A stretch of DNA of 64,000 bases from Paracoccus lichenicola (GCF_009708075.1 NZ_WMBT01000008.1:1-64000); one strand, 5' to 3'; positions 27,691 to 35,949 are shown, counted from the stretch's first letter. Program-made: numbers and translations. The notes: generated by a model not told the origin, from the letters alone.

Positions 27691-27701
27691 AAGGCAGTCC
27701 A

Positions 27702-27912
27702 GGGCGGGATCAGGAAACGCACCGCGTTTCCCCCGCCCTTTGCGCGAGGGTGCCACTCAAAGACGGTGCCGTCCCACGACCACGGAAGGCCAGCGCCCGA
27801 CCCGGTGGGCGAGAAGCGCCCGCCGAGGGCGGGGCGGGCGCTGGCCGGGCCTTTGAGGCCCGGCGGTGCAGGCTGCGATGTTGCAACGTGGCGAAGGCGA
27901 TGGCCTTCGCCA
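27702..27912. repeat. 211-bp structured intergenic repeat, copy 1
   Basis: This copy matches 28926-29136 in direct orientation, about five bases in six by eye, and both copies are exactly 211 bp. It holds four inverted repeats in the same order as the other copy: (a) GGGCGGG...GGAAACGC / GCGTTTCC...CCGCCC; (b) GGCCAGCGCCCG / CGGGCGCTGGCC enclosing an inner GGGCG-AGAA-GCGCCC hairpin; (c) CCGGGCC-TTTGA-GGCCCGG; (d) TGGCGAAGGC-GA-TGGCCTTCGCCA. It lies between the convergent AroE-like and LysR genes, where it could also terminate both. Confidence 0.85.
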
Positions 27913-27921
27913 TTCAAGGGC

Positions 27922-28848
27922 CTACCCGCCCGGACTGCCCCAATCGTCGCGCGCCACCGCCTGCGCCAGCTCGCGCCGGAACCGGTCGATGGCGTATTCC
28001 GCGAAACTGGACAGCTGCCGCCCCTTGCGGGTCAGCACCCAGGCGGTGATGCCCGCGCTTTCCGTCAGGGGACGGCGGGTGACGCCGGGCAGATAGACCT
28101 CGGCCACCGAAAATTCGTCGATCACCGCGACGCCCAACCCGTGGCGCACCAGGCTGACCACCGTTTGCGCGAAGCGCCCGCGCATCGTGTATCGCGGCGT
28201 GATCCCCGCATCGCGGAACGGTTTCGCCAGCGCCGCGCCATAGGGGTCGTCGGGATGGACGCCCACGAAATCCTCGGCGGCGAGGTCATGGACCGAGATC
28301 GTGGGCTTCGACGCCAAGGGATGCCCGTCCGGCACGATGGCGACCAGCCGCCCGCGCGCCAGCGGCTCGCAGGTCAGGGCGGGATTGTCCACGGCCGAGG
28401 ACATGATGACGAACTCGCCCCGGTCCAGCAACAGGTAGTCGGTCGTCTCCTCGATCTTCAGGATGTTGAGGTCGATGAACAGATCCGGAAAACGCTGCCT
28501 GACGCCCCGGATCGCGCGCGCCGCGATGAACTGCGCTATGGACGGGGCGGATGCGAAGGACAGCCGCACATCCTCGCCCTTCCTCAGCGCGCCCACGGCG
28601 CCGTTCAGGTTCTCCATCTGGCGATAAACCTGGTGGATCATCTCGAAGATCGCCTCGGCCTCGGCCGAAGGCACGAACAGCCCGCCCTTGCGCTCGAACA
28701 GCCGGATGCCCAGCGAGGATTCGGTGTATTTCACCAGCCGGGATATGCCCGGCGCGCTGACGTTCAACAGCTTGGCCGCGCCCTGGATGGTGCCCGCCAT
28801 CATCACGGCGCGGATCACCTCGACCTGGCGCAGGGTCATTTCGCGCAT
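27922..28848 (-). CDS. LysR-family regulator of the hydroaromatic cluster
   Basis: A 308-residue LysR protein: winged helix at residues 3-62 (MAGTIQGAAKLLNVSAPGISRLVKY, in part) and an effector domain from about residue 90. Start ATG 28848 follows CTGGAGGAACC; the frame is open to 28944 but that extension is not preceded by a ribosome site. It stands between the importer/AroE operon and the dehydroshikimate dehydratase gene, flanked by both copies of the 211-bp repeat. Palindromes at 21401 and 31102 are its likely targets (inference). Confidence 0.88.
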   Translation of the reverse strand: MREMTLRQVEVIRAVMMAGTIQGAAKLLNVSAPGISRLVKYTESSLGIRLFERKGGLFVPSAEAEAIFEMIHQVYRQMENLNGAVGALRKGEDVRLSFASAPSIAQFIAARAIRGVRQRFPDLFIDLNILKIEETTDYLLLDRGEFVIMSSAVDNPALTCEPLARGRLVAIVPDGHPLASKPTISVHDLAAEDFVGVHPDDPYGAALAKPFRDAGITPRYTMRGRFAQTVVSLVRHGLGVAVIDEFSVAEVYLPGVTRRPLTESAGITAWVLTRKGRQLSSFAEYAIDRFRRELAQAVARDDWGSPGG

Positions 28849-28925
28849 GGTTCCTCCAGCATGTCGATTCCTGTTGTCATTAGCCGCCGGGCCATCGGAC
28901 TTGTCAAAAGCAGTCACCGGGTGCC

Positions 28926-29136
28926 GGGCGGGATCAGGAAACATATACGTTTCCCCCGCCCCTCACGCGGCGGCGCCACCAAAGACGGTGCAGCCCCGCG
29001 ACCACGAGAGGCCGGCGCCCGACCCGGTGGGCGAGAAGCGCCCGCCGGGGGCGGGGCGGGCGCTGGCCGGGCCTTTTAGAGGCCCGGCGGTTCAGGTGGC
29101 GATGTTGTGGCGTGGCGAAGGCAATGGCCTTCGCCA
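28926..29136. repeat. 211-bp structured intergenic repeat, copy 2
   Basis: This is the direct repeat of 27702-27912. The sequence AGGAAACATATACGTTTCC replaces GGAAACGCACCGCGTTTCC, keeping the stem while changing the loop. In hairpin (b) GGCCAG becomes GGCCGG, which turns one A-T pair into a G-T wobble, so the stem survives. The core CCCGACCCGGTGGGCGAGAA is identical in both. It lies between the LysR start (78 bases away) and the dehydroshikimate dehydratase stop (14 bases away). Conservation of pairing over exact sequence suggests a folded RNA or DNA function. Confidence 0.85.
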
Positions 29137-29149
29137 GACGAACAGCTTT

Positions 29150-31024
29150 CTACCGCGCGGGCATTCCGGCGGGGCGTTCGGTGCGCTTCTGCGCGGCGAT
29201 GCGGAAGGGGGCATTGGGCGCGCCGTAGCCACCGTAATTGCCGTTGCGCTGCACGATTTCAAGGAACAGCCCGCCCGGCTGCGCCTCGCTGTAGAACTGG
29301 AAGAACTGGCCGCCCGGCTCCTCGTCATACATGATGTTCAGCGCCTGCATTCGCCGGCGCAGCGCGGGGTCCAGGCCGAAGCGCGCCTCGACATCGTCGT
29401 AATAGTTCGCGCCGATCTTCAGCACCGGAAATCCGCGGTCCCGCATGGCGGCGGCACTGCCGAAGATGTCGTCCGTGCGGAAGGCCAGGTGCTGGACGGA
29501 CGACCCGAACGTGTCCTCGATGAACCGCCCGGCCAGCGTGCGCCGCGACTCCGCGCCGTTCAGCGTGACGCGCAAGCTGCCCGCGCGGATCGCCTGGCTG
29601 CGCACCAGGCCGTCGGGGTCCACCACGTCCAGCATCGGCGACTTGTCCGCCGCGAAGATCGAGGTGTAGAACAGCGACCAGCTGAGCATCTCGTCATAGG
29701 CCATGGTCTGGGCGATGTGATCGACCGCGACCAGGCCCGCGCCTGCATGGCTTGGCTGGTCCAGCGTGAAATCCACGTCCCACAGGCTGACCGCGCCCGC
29801 TTGCAGGAACCGCAGCGCGCTGCCGCCCACGCCGCGGATGCCGGGAATTTCCAGTTCCCCCGGCCCATGCAGTTCGGCGTGCCCCGGCGCGTCCAGAAAG
29901 GTCGCCCGCGTGACCGCGCCCTGCGGGTCGGGGACCGTCAGCCCCACCTCGGAGACACCCGTGCCGTGGTTCAGCCAGGCGGCATGGGCATAGCCCGAGG
30001 GTTCGCTGTTCACCAGCAGGTTCGCGCCCCCCTGCCGCCACAGCCGCACCTGCTTGGACCGATGCCGCCCCACGGGCGCGAAACCGGCGGAAGACAGGAA
30101 ACCTTCCAGCCGCGCCGCATCATCGGGGGAGGTCGCGAATTCCACGAACTCGACCCCCTCCACCGCGACGGGACCGGGGAAATCGGGCAGGACGGCGGGC
30201 AGTTGCGGTTCGGCGCGGCGCACGGCGTCCATCAGGTGCACCAGCGACCGGTGCCCGTCCTGCGCCACCAGTCGGGGCATCCCGCGCCGGAACTGGTCGT
30301 TGAAGATCTCCAGGCTGATCGGCCCGACGTAACCGGCGGCCATCACCGCGCGCATGAAGCCGGTCACGTCCAGATCCCCCTCGCCCGGCATGTTGCGGAA
30401 ATGGCGCGACCAGTACAGCAGGTCCATCTCGATCGCGGGGGCGTCGGCCAGCTGGACGAAGAAGATCCTGTCGCCGGGGATGCGGCGGATCGTGTCGGGG
30501 TCGATGCGGCGGGCCAGCGTGTGGAAGCTGTCCAGGATCAGCCCGATGTTCGGGTGATCGGCGCGGCGCACGATTTCCCAGGCGTCGCGGTGGTCGTTGA
30601 CATGGCGGCCCCAGCACAGCGCCTCGTATCCCACGCGGATGCCGCGCTGCGCCGCGATGCCGCCCAGTTCGGCCAGGTCGTCGGCGGCGCGGCTGATGCC
30701 GCCCATGGCCGCCGGGTGGACCGACGAACAGAACAGCACCAGGTCGGTGCCCAGTTCCGCCATCAGGTCGAACTTGCGTTCAGCGCGGGCAAAGGCGCGG
30801 CTGCGCAGGGGTTCGGGCAGCCCCTCGAAGTCGCGGAAGGGCTGGAACAGCGCGATCTCCAACCCGTGGTCGCGGACCATCCGGCCCACGTCGCGGGGCG
30901 TGAAATCCGAGGCGACGAAGTCCTGCTCGAAGATCTCGATCGCGTCGAATTTCGCGGCCTGCGCGGCAGCCAGCTTTTCGGCGAACTTGCCGGGCAGGGA
31001 CACGGTGGCGATGCAGGATTTCAT
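29150..31024 (-). CDS. quiC: 3-dehydroshikimate dehydratase fused to an HPPD-like domain
   Basis: A 624-residue two-domain protein. Residues 1-285 form a TIM barrel of the sugar isomerase/AP endonuclease 2 type with metal-binding positions visible in YEALCWGRH, GLILDSFHTL, FFVQLADAP and SLEIFNDQF; this domain converts 3-dehydroshikimate to protocatechuate. Residues about 300-620 resemble 4-hydroxyphenylpyruvate dioxygenase, with candidate metal ligands in VDHIAQTM, QHLAFRTDD and FLEIVQRNG. The same fusion is known in QsuB/QuiC1 proteins, where the second domain's role is unclear. Start ATG 31024 gives the family N-terminus MKSCIATVSLPG. Confidence 0.9.
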   Translation of the reverse strand: MKSCIATVSLPGKFAEKLAAAQAAKFDAIEIFEQDFVASDFTPRDVGRMVRDHGLEIALFQPFRDFEGLPEPLRSRAFARAERKFDLMAELGTDLVLFCSSVHPAAMGGISRAADDLAELGGIAAQRGIRVGYEALCWGRHVNDHRDAWEIVRRADHPNIGLILDSFHTLARRIDPDTIRRIPGDRIFFVQLADAPAIEMDLLYWSRHFRNMPGEGDLDVTGFMRAVMAAGYVGPISLEIFNDQFRRGMPRLVAQDGHRSLVHLMDAVRRAEPQLPAVLPDFPGPVAVEGVEFVEFATSPDDAARLEGFLSSAGFAPVGRHRSKQVRLWRQGGANLLVNSEPSGYAHAAWLNHGTGVSEVGLTVPDPQGAVTRATFLDAPGHAELHGPGELEIPGIRGVGGSALRFLQAGAVSLWDVDFTLDQPSHAGAGLVAVDHIAQTMAYDEMLSWSLFYTSIFAADKSPMLDVVDPDGLVRSQAIRAGSLRVTLNGAESRRTLAGRFIEDTFGSSVQHLAFRTDDIFGSAAAMRDRGFPVLKIGANYYDDVEARFGLDPALRRRMQALNIMYDEEPGGQFFQFYSEAQPGGLFLEIVQRNGNYGGYGAPNAPFRIAAQKRTERPAGMPAR

Positions 31025-31101
31025 GGGCCAGATCCAGACAGGCGGTTTCGCCCATAATGCCTGCACGGGCATGACAAGCAAGGACCGATCCGGTCAGGAC
31101 A

Positions 31102-31116
31102 TTAACAGGATGTTAA
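31102..31116. promoter_or_regulatory. Perfect palindrome TTAAC-N5-GTTAA, probable LysR operator
   Basis: TTAACAGGATGTTAA lies 78 bases upstream of the dehydroshikimate dehydratase start and just after the pcaF stop. It fits the LysR T-N11-A rule and is nearly the same as the site at 21401-21415, pointing to a shared regulator for the two transcription units. Confidence 0.65.
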
Positions 31117-31127
31117 GGCCGGGGGGA

Positions 31128-32330
31128 TCACACCCGTTCCAGCGCCACGGCAATCCCCTGTCCCACGCCGATGCACATGGTGGACAGCGACCGCCTGCCC
31201 CCCGTGCGGACCAGCTCCAACGCCGCCGTGCCGGTGATGCGCGCGCCCGACATGCCCAGGGGGTGCCCAAGCGCGATGGCCCCGCCGTTTGGGTTCACCC
31301 GCGGATCGTCGTCGGCGATGCCGAGGTTGCGCAGGGTGGCGAGGCCCTGGCTGGCGAAGGCCTCGTTCAGTTCGATCACGTCGAAGCAGGCCTGGGTCAG
31401 CCCAAGCCGCGCCATCAGCTTTTTCGAGGCAGGCGCGGGACCGAAGCCCATGATGCGCGGGGCCACGCCCGCCACCGCCCCGCCCAGCACGCGGGCGATG
31501 GGCGTCAGCCCGTGCCGCCGGGCCGCGTCCTCGGAGGCCAGGATCAGCGCCGCCGCCCCGTCGTTCACGCCCGAGGCATTGCCCGCCGTGACCGTGCCGC
31601 CCTTGCGGAACGGTGCCTTCAGGCTCGCCAGGGCGTCCAGCGTGGTTTCGCGGGGGTGTTCGTCGCGGTCCACCAGCTTGGGATCGCCCTTGCGCTGCGG
31701 GATCGCGACCGGGGTGATCTCGACCGCCAGCCGCCCGTTGGCCTGAGCGGCGGCGGCCTTCTGCTGGGACCGCAGAGCGAAGGCGTCCTGGTCGGCGCGG
31801 CTGATGGAAAAATCTTCCGCGACGTTCTCGGCCGTTTCGGGCATCGAGTCCACGCCGTATTGCGCCGCCATCAGCGGATTGACGAAGCGCCAGCCGATAG
31901 TGGTGTCGTGGATCTCGGCATGGCGGGAAAAGGCGCTTTCCGCCTTGGGCATCACGAAGGGCGCGCGCGACATGGATTCCACGCCGCCCGCGATCATCAG
32001 CTCCGCCTCGCCCGCCTTGATGGCACGGGCGGCCCCGATCACCGCGTCCATGCCCGACCCGCAGAGACGGTTGATGGTGGTGCCCCCAACCTCGACCGGC
32101 AGGCCCGCCAGCAGCGACGCCATGCGGGCCACGTTGCGGTTGTCCTCGCCCGCCTGGTTGGCGCAGCCGAAGATCACGTCATCGACCGCCTGCCAGTCCA
32201 CGCCCCCATTCCGCGCCATCAGCGCGCGCAAGGGCACCGCGCCCAGATCGTCGGCCCGCACCATCGCCAGCGCCCCGCCAAAGCGGCCGATGGGCGTGCG
32301 GATATAGTCGCAGATGAAAACGTCGCGCAT
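31128..32330 (-). CDS. pcaF: 3-oxoadipyl-CoA thiolase
   Basis: The last step of the 3-oxoadipate pathway, splitting 3-oxoadipyl-CoA into succinyl-CoA and acetyl-CoA. The 400-residue thiolase has the acyl-accepting cysteine in NRLCGSGMDAVIGAARAI, the NEAFA motif (ELNEAFASQGL), the histidine in GGAIALGHPLGMSGAR, and the second cysteine in STMCIGVGQG. The MRDVFICDYIRTPIGRFGGAL N-terminus (first 20 shown in part) is characteristic of PcaF. It follows pcaJ by 1 base. Confidence 0.95.
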   Translation of the reverse strand: MRDVFICDYIRTPIGRFGGALAMVRADDLGAVPLRALMARNGGVDWQAVDDVIFGCANQAGEDNRNVARMASLLAGLPVEVGGTTINRLCGSGMDAVIGAARAIKAGEAELMIAGGVESMSRAPFVMPKAESAFSRHAEIHDTTIGWRFVNPLMAAQYGVDSMPETAENVAEDFSISRADQDAFALRSQQKAAAAQANGRLAVEITPVAIPQRKGDPKLVDRDEHPRETTLDALASLKAPFRKGGTVTAGNASGVNDGAAALILASEDAARRHGLTPIARVLGGAVAGVAPRIMGFGPAPASKKLMARLGLTQACFDVIELNEAFASQGLATLRNLGIADDDPRVNPNGGAIALGHPLGMSGARITGTAALELVRTGGRRSLSTMCIGVGQGIAVALERV

Positions 32331-32331
32331 G

Positions 32332-33003
32332 TCACACCTCGGGGCAGGTCAGGTCGGCCACGGCACCGTCCAGATGCAGGGGCGCGCCGGTCAGGGATTG
32401 CAATTCGTCCAGGGACAGCGCGGCCAGCTTTTCGCGCAGCACGAAGCGGCCGTCCACGATGTCCACCACGGCCAGGCTGGTATAGACGCGGGTCACGCAG
32501 GCGACCCCCGTCAGCGGCAGGGTGCAGGCCGCGACCAGCTTCGGCTTGCCGTCCTTGGTCACGTGGTCGGTGATGACGGCCACGCGCTTCGCGCCATGGA
32601 CCAGATCCATCGCCCCGCCCACGGCGGGCACGCCCTTGGGACCCGTGGACCAGTTCGCCAAGTCGCCGTTTTGGGCCACCTGATAGGCCCCCAGGATCGC
32701 CACGTCCAGATGCCCGCCCCGCACCATGGCGAAGCTGTCGGCGTGGTGGAAGAACGCGGTGCCGGGCTTGATCGTCACGGCCTTCTTGCCCGCGTTAATC
32801 AGATCCCAGTCTTCCTGGTCGGGCGCGGGCGCCTCGCCAAAACCCAGGATGCCGTTTTCCGTGTGAAAGATCGCCTGCCGCCCCTCGGGCTGGAACCGGG
32901 CGACCATTTCCGGGAAGCCGATGCCCAGGTTCACATAGGCCCCGTCATGGATGTCCTGGGCCGCGCGCCAGGCGATCTGGGCGTTCGTCAGCTTGGCGGT
33001 CAT
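32332..33003 (-). CDS. pcaJ: 3-oxoadipate CoA-transferase subunit B
   Basis: A 223-residue class I CoA-transferase beta subunit with the catalytic glutamate in FHTENGILGFG, which forms the enzyme-CoA thioester. With PcaI it moves CoA from succinyl-CoA to 3-oxoadipate. The ATG overlaps the pcaI stop by 4 bases. Confidence 0.94.
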   Translation of the reverse strand: MTAKLTNAQIAWRAAQDIHDGAYVNLGIGFPEMVARFQPEGRQAIFHTENGILGFGEAPAPDQEDWDLINAGKKAVTIKPGTAFFHHADSFAMVRGGHLDVAILGAYQVAQNGDLANWSTGPKGVPAVGGAMDLVHGAKRVAVITDHVTKDGKPKLVAACTLPLTGVACVTRVYTSLAVVDIVDGRFVLREKLAALSLDELQSLTGAPLHLDGAVADLTCPEV

Positions 33004-33734
33004 GCCGTTACCTCGGGGTAATGCGCATTGGCGCGGTTGAGATCCTCTTCCTGCGCGGGGTTCGGGACCTCGACGAAGCAATCCACGAAGATTCCGGGGG
33101 TCACGACCGCCTCGGGGTCGATCCCGCCGGGTTCGACAACATGGCTGACCTGCGCGATCGTGCGCTCTGCGGCCATCGCCATGAGGGGCGCGAAGTTCCG
33201 CGCGGCCATGCGATAGGTCAGGTTGCCGAAGGTGTCGCCGGTTTCCGCCTTGATCAGCGCCACGTCCGCCTTCAACCACCGCTCCTGCACATAGGACCGC
33301 CCGTCGAATTCGGCCACTGGCTTGCCCTTCGCCAGATCCGTGCCGAAGCCGGTCGGCGTGTAGAAGGCCGGGATCCCCGCCCCGCCCGCGCGGATGCGTT
33401 CGGCCAGCGTGCCCTGCGGGACCAGTTCCAGTTCGATCTCTCCGGCCAGATAGCGTTCCGTGAACACGCGCGGATCGGCGGACCGGGGAAAGGAACAGAT
33501 CATCTTCGCGACCATCCCCTGTTCGATCATCGCCGCGATGCCGACATGGCCGTTGCCCGCGTTGTTGTTGATGACCGTCAGGTTTCGGGGGCTGCCCGTC
33601 GCAAGGTAGCAGTCGATCAGCGCATGGATCAGCTCGATCGGCGCGCCCGAGCCGCCGAAACCGCCGATCATCACGGTCATCCCGTCTTCGATCCCCGCCA
33701 CGGCGGCGGCGAGGCCGGATATCCTCTTGTCCAT
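33000..33734 (-). CDS. pcaI: 3-oxoadipate CoA-transferase subunit A
   Basis: The alpha subunit, 244 residues, with the family motif VMIGGFGGSGAPIELIHAL and the GAGGIPAFYTPTGFGT-like loop AGGAGIPAFYTPTGFGT. It is the first gene of pcaIJF, divergent from pcaR. Start ATG 33734 has GGAGGGTCTTG upstream; the frame opens earlier but runs into pcaR. Confidence 0.94.
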   Translation of the reverse strand: MDKRISGLAAAVAGIEDGMTVMIGGFGGSGAPIELIHALIDCYLATGSPRNLTVINNNAGNGHVGIAAMIEQGMVAKMICSFPRSADPRVFTERYLAGEIELELVPQGTLAERIRAGGAGIPAFYTPTGFGTDLAKGKPVAEFDGRSYVQERWLKADVALIKAETGDTFGNLTYRMAARNFAPLMAMAAERTIAQVSHVVEPGGIDPEAVVTPGIFVDCFVEVPNPAQEEDLNRANAHYPEVTA

Positions 33735-33791
33735 CAAGACCCTCCTGTGCCGGGCAGGGATAGGCCAGCCGGGGGTTGCCGTAAACCGCCG

Positions 33792-33828
33792 TTGTGCGCT
33801 ATGGTGCATTTGTTCCCATATCGCACAA
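33792..33828. promoter_or_regulatory. Inverted repeat between pcaI and pcaR, probable PcaR operator
   Basis: TTGTGCGCTATGG at 33792-33804 and CCATATCGCACAA at 33816-33828 form an inverted repeat with one mismatch in 13 bases. It lies in the 103-base gap between the divergent pcaI and pcaR genes, where an IclR-type regulator would control both. Confidence 0.7.
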
Positions 33829-33837
33829 AGGGCGCGG

Positions 33838-34596
33838 ATGATCACCGAACGCGACAGGATGGGCGGGCTGGCCAAGGGCCTGGCGGTGATCGAGACCTTC
33901 ACGGCCGACCGCCCGCGCCAATCCATTGCCCAGGTCTCGGCGGCGTCCGGGCTGGACCGCGCCACCGCGCGCCGCTGCCTGCTGACGCTGGCCCATCACG
34001 GTTATGCCGATTACGACGGCAAGTTCTTCACCCTGACCCCCCGCGTGCTGCGGCTTGGCACGGCCTGCCTGGCGACCATGCCCCTGCCGCAGATCGTGCA
34101 GCCCTTCCTCGACCGCCTGTCCGAGGAGATCGGGCAAAGCTCGTCCGCCTCGATGCTCGACGGGTCCGAGATCGTCTATGTCGCCCGCGCGGCCCAACGC
34201 AGGCTGATGGCGATTTCCCTGATGCCGGGATCGCGCCTGCCCGCCTTTTGCACCAGCATGGGCCGCGTCCTGCTGGCCGCCCTGCCCCCGGACGAGGCGC
34301 GCGCCCGCCTGGGCCAAGGCCCCCTGCCCGCCCGCACCCCACTGACCCGCACCGATCCCGACGCGATCATGGCCGAACTGGACCATGTCCGCCGCCAGGG
34401 ATTTGCCCGGATCGACCAGGAGGTCGAGATCGGCCTGTGTTCCGTCGCCGTGCCCCTGCTGGACGCGCGCGGCAGGGTCGTGGCCGCGCTGAACGTCGGC
34501 TATCCCGCCATGGCCGACGGCGCCGACCAGGTCCGCACGCGCTTTCTTCCCGCGCTGCTGTCGGTCCAGCAGGCCGTGCGGCCGATGCTGGGCTAG
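33838..34596 (+). CDS. pcaR: IclR-family regulator of the 3-oxoadipate pathway (PcaR-like)
   Basis: A 252-residue IclR regulator with an N-terminal winged helix (LAKGLAVIETF; ASGLDRATARRCLLTLAHHGYA) and a C-terminal effector domain (GQSSSASMLDGSEIVYVAR; ALNVGYPAMAD). Position and divergence from pcaIJF match PcaR/PcaU proteins, which respond to 3-oxoadipate or protocatechuate. ATG 33838 was chosen over an upstream in-frame codon that lies across the operator. Confidence 0.92.
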   Translation: MITERDRMGGLAKGLAVIETFTADRPRQSIAQVSAASGLDRATARRCLLTLAHHGYADYDGKFFTLTPRVLRLGTACLATMPLPQIVQPFLDRLSEEIGQSSSASMLDGSEIVYVARAAQRRLMAISLMPGSRLPAFCTSMGRVLLAALPPDEARARLGQGPLPARTPLTRTDPDAIMAELDHVRRQGFARIDQEVEIGLCSVAVPLLDARGRVVAALNVGYPAMADGADQVRTRFLPALLSVQQAVRPMLG

Positions 34597-34634
34597 AACG
34601 CCGCGCCGGACGCCCGTTCAAGGGCAGGCGCTGG

Positions 34635-34651
34635 CGCAAATGAGCGGATTG
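34635..34651. promoter_or_regulatory. Creatine-regulon motif, copy 1 (upstream of creatinase)
   Basis: CGCAAATGAGCGGATTG lies 93 bases before the creatinase start. It matches CGCAAATGGTCGGATTG at 37762 at 15 of 17 positions. In both places TAGCGT, a likely -10 hexamer, begins exactly 51 bases after the first base of the motif. An inverted CAATCCGA is at 34701-34708. It is probably bound by the LysR regulator at 36857-37750 (inference). Confidence 0.7.
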
Positions 34652-34727
34652 CCAAAACAAATTTCTATCGCGCGGGCCGGTTGGCTAGCGTCCCTCCCAT
34701 CAATCCGATTGGGAGAGGACCCGGACA

Positions 34728-35942
34728 ATGGCTGACGACATGCTGCACGTCATGGAATGGCACAACGGCGAAAAGGACTTTTCGCCCTTTTCCGAGGCCG
34801 AGATGAAACGGCGCCAGGACGATGTCCGCGCCTGGATGGCGGAACACGATGTCGATGCGGCGCTGTTCACGTCATACCACTGCATCAACTATTACTCGGG
34901 CTGGCTTTACTGCTCGTTCGGGCGGAAATACGGCATGGTCATCACCGACCGCGCCGCGACCACGATCAGCGCGGGCATCGACGGCGGCCAGCCCTGGCGG
35001 CGCAGCTTTGGCGGCAACGTCACCTATACCGACTGGCGGCGCGACAACTTCTATCGCGCGGTCCGGCAGCTGACCCCCGGCGTCAAGCGGTTGGGGATCG
35101 AGTTCGACCACGTCAACCTGGACTACCGCCGCCAGCTGGAAGCCACGCTGCCCGGCGTGGAATTCGTGGACATCGCGCAGCCGTCGATGTGGATGCGGTC
35201 GATCAAGTCGCCCGAGGAACACAAGCTGATCCGCGAAGGCGCGCGCATCTGCGACGTGGGGGGTGCGGCCTGCGCGGCGGCGATCGGGGCGGGCGTGCCG
35301 GAACACGAGGTCGCCATCGCCTCCACCAACGCGATGATCCGCGAGATCGCCAACGCCTTTCCCTTTGTCGAACTGATGGACACCTGGACCTGGTTCCAGT
35401 CGGGCATCAACACCGACGGCGCGCATAACCCGGTCACGAACAAGAAGATCCGGTCGGGCGAGATCCTGTCGCTGAACTGCTTCCCGATGATCTTCGGCTA
35501 TTACACCGCGCTGGAACGGACGCTGTTCTGCGACCATGCGGACGACGCCAGCCTGGATGTCTGGGAAAAGAACGTGGCCGTCCACCGCCGGGGCCTCGAC
35601 CTGATCAAGCCCGGCGCGAAATGCAACGAGATCGCGCTGGAACTGAACGAGATGTATCGCGGCTGGAACCTGCTGCAATACCGCAGCTTCGGCTATGGCC
35701 ACAGCTTCGGCGTGCTGTCCCATTACTATGGCCGCGAGGCGGGCGTGGAACTGCGCGAGGATATCGAGACGGAACTGAAGCCCGGCATGGTCGTGTCGAT
35801 GGAGCCGATGGTGATGATCCCCGAAGGACGCCCCGGCGCGGGCGGATACCGCGAACACGACATCCTGATCGTGACCGAGGACGGGGCCGAGAACATCACC
35901 GGCTTCCCCTTCGGTCCCGAACACAACATCATCCGCAACTGA
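34728..35942 (+). CDS. Creatinase (creatine amidinohydrolase)
   Basis: It hydrolyses creatine to sarcosine and urea. The 404-residue protein has the creatinase/aminopeptidase P double-domain layout and is recognisably close to Pseudomonas creatinase in length and in segments FTSYHCINYYSGWLYCSFGR, TWTWFQSGINTDGAHNPVT and YGREAGVELREDI. The catalytic histidine is His233 (GAHNP). As in true creatinases, the metal ligands of aminopeptidase P are not retained. It lies next to creatininase, end to end, with a terminator between. Confidence 0.95.
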   Translation: MADDMLHVMEWHNGEKDFSPFSEAEMKRRQDDVRAWMAEHDVDAALFTSYHCINYYSGWLYCSFGRKYGMVITDRAATTISAGIDGGQPWRRSFGGNVTYTDWRRDNFYRAVRQLTPGVKRLGIEFDHVNLDYRRQLEATLPGVEFVDIAQPSMWMRSIKSPEEHKLIREGARICDVGGAACAAAIGAGVPEHEVAIASTNAMIREIANAFPFVELMDTWTWFQSGINTDGAHNPVTNKKIRSGEILSLNCFPMIFGYYTALERTLFCDHADDASLDVWEKNVAVHRRGLDLIKPGAKCNEIALELNEMYRGWNLLQYRSFGYGHSFGVLSHYYGREAGVELREDIETELKPGMVVSMEPMVMIPEGRPGAGGYREHDILIVTEDGAENITGFPFGPEHNIIRN

Positions 35943-35949
35943 CCGACGA

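Noticed and set aside
27687-28049. Short Arg/Pro/Gly-rich frames inside the 211-bp repeats
   Set aside because: The frames follow from base composition; the two copies differ by small insertions and deletions that break any shared frame, so the repeat is not coding.
34728-35942. Reading the creatinase as a general M24 aminopeptidase
   Set aside because: Segments around the catalytic histidine and overall length match creatinase closely, and creatininase is its neighbour.
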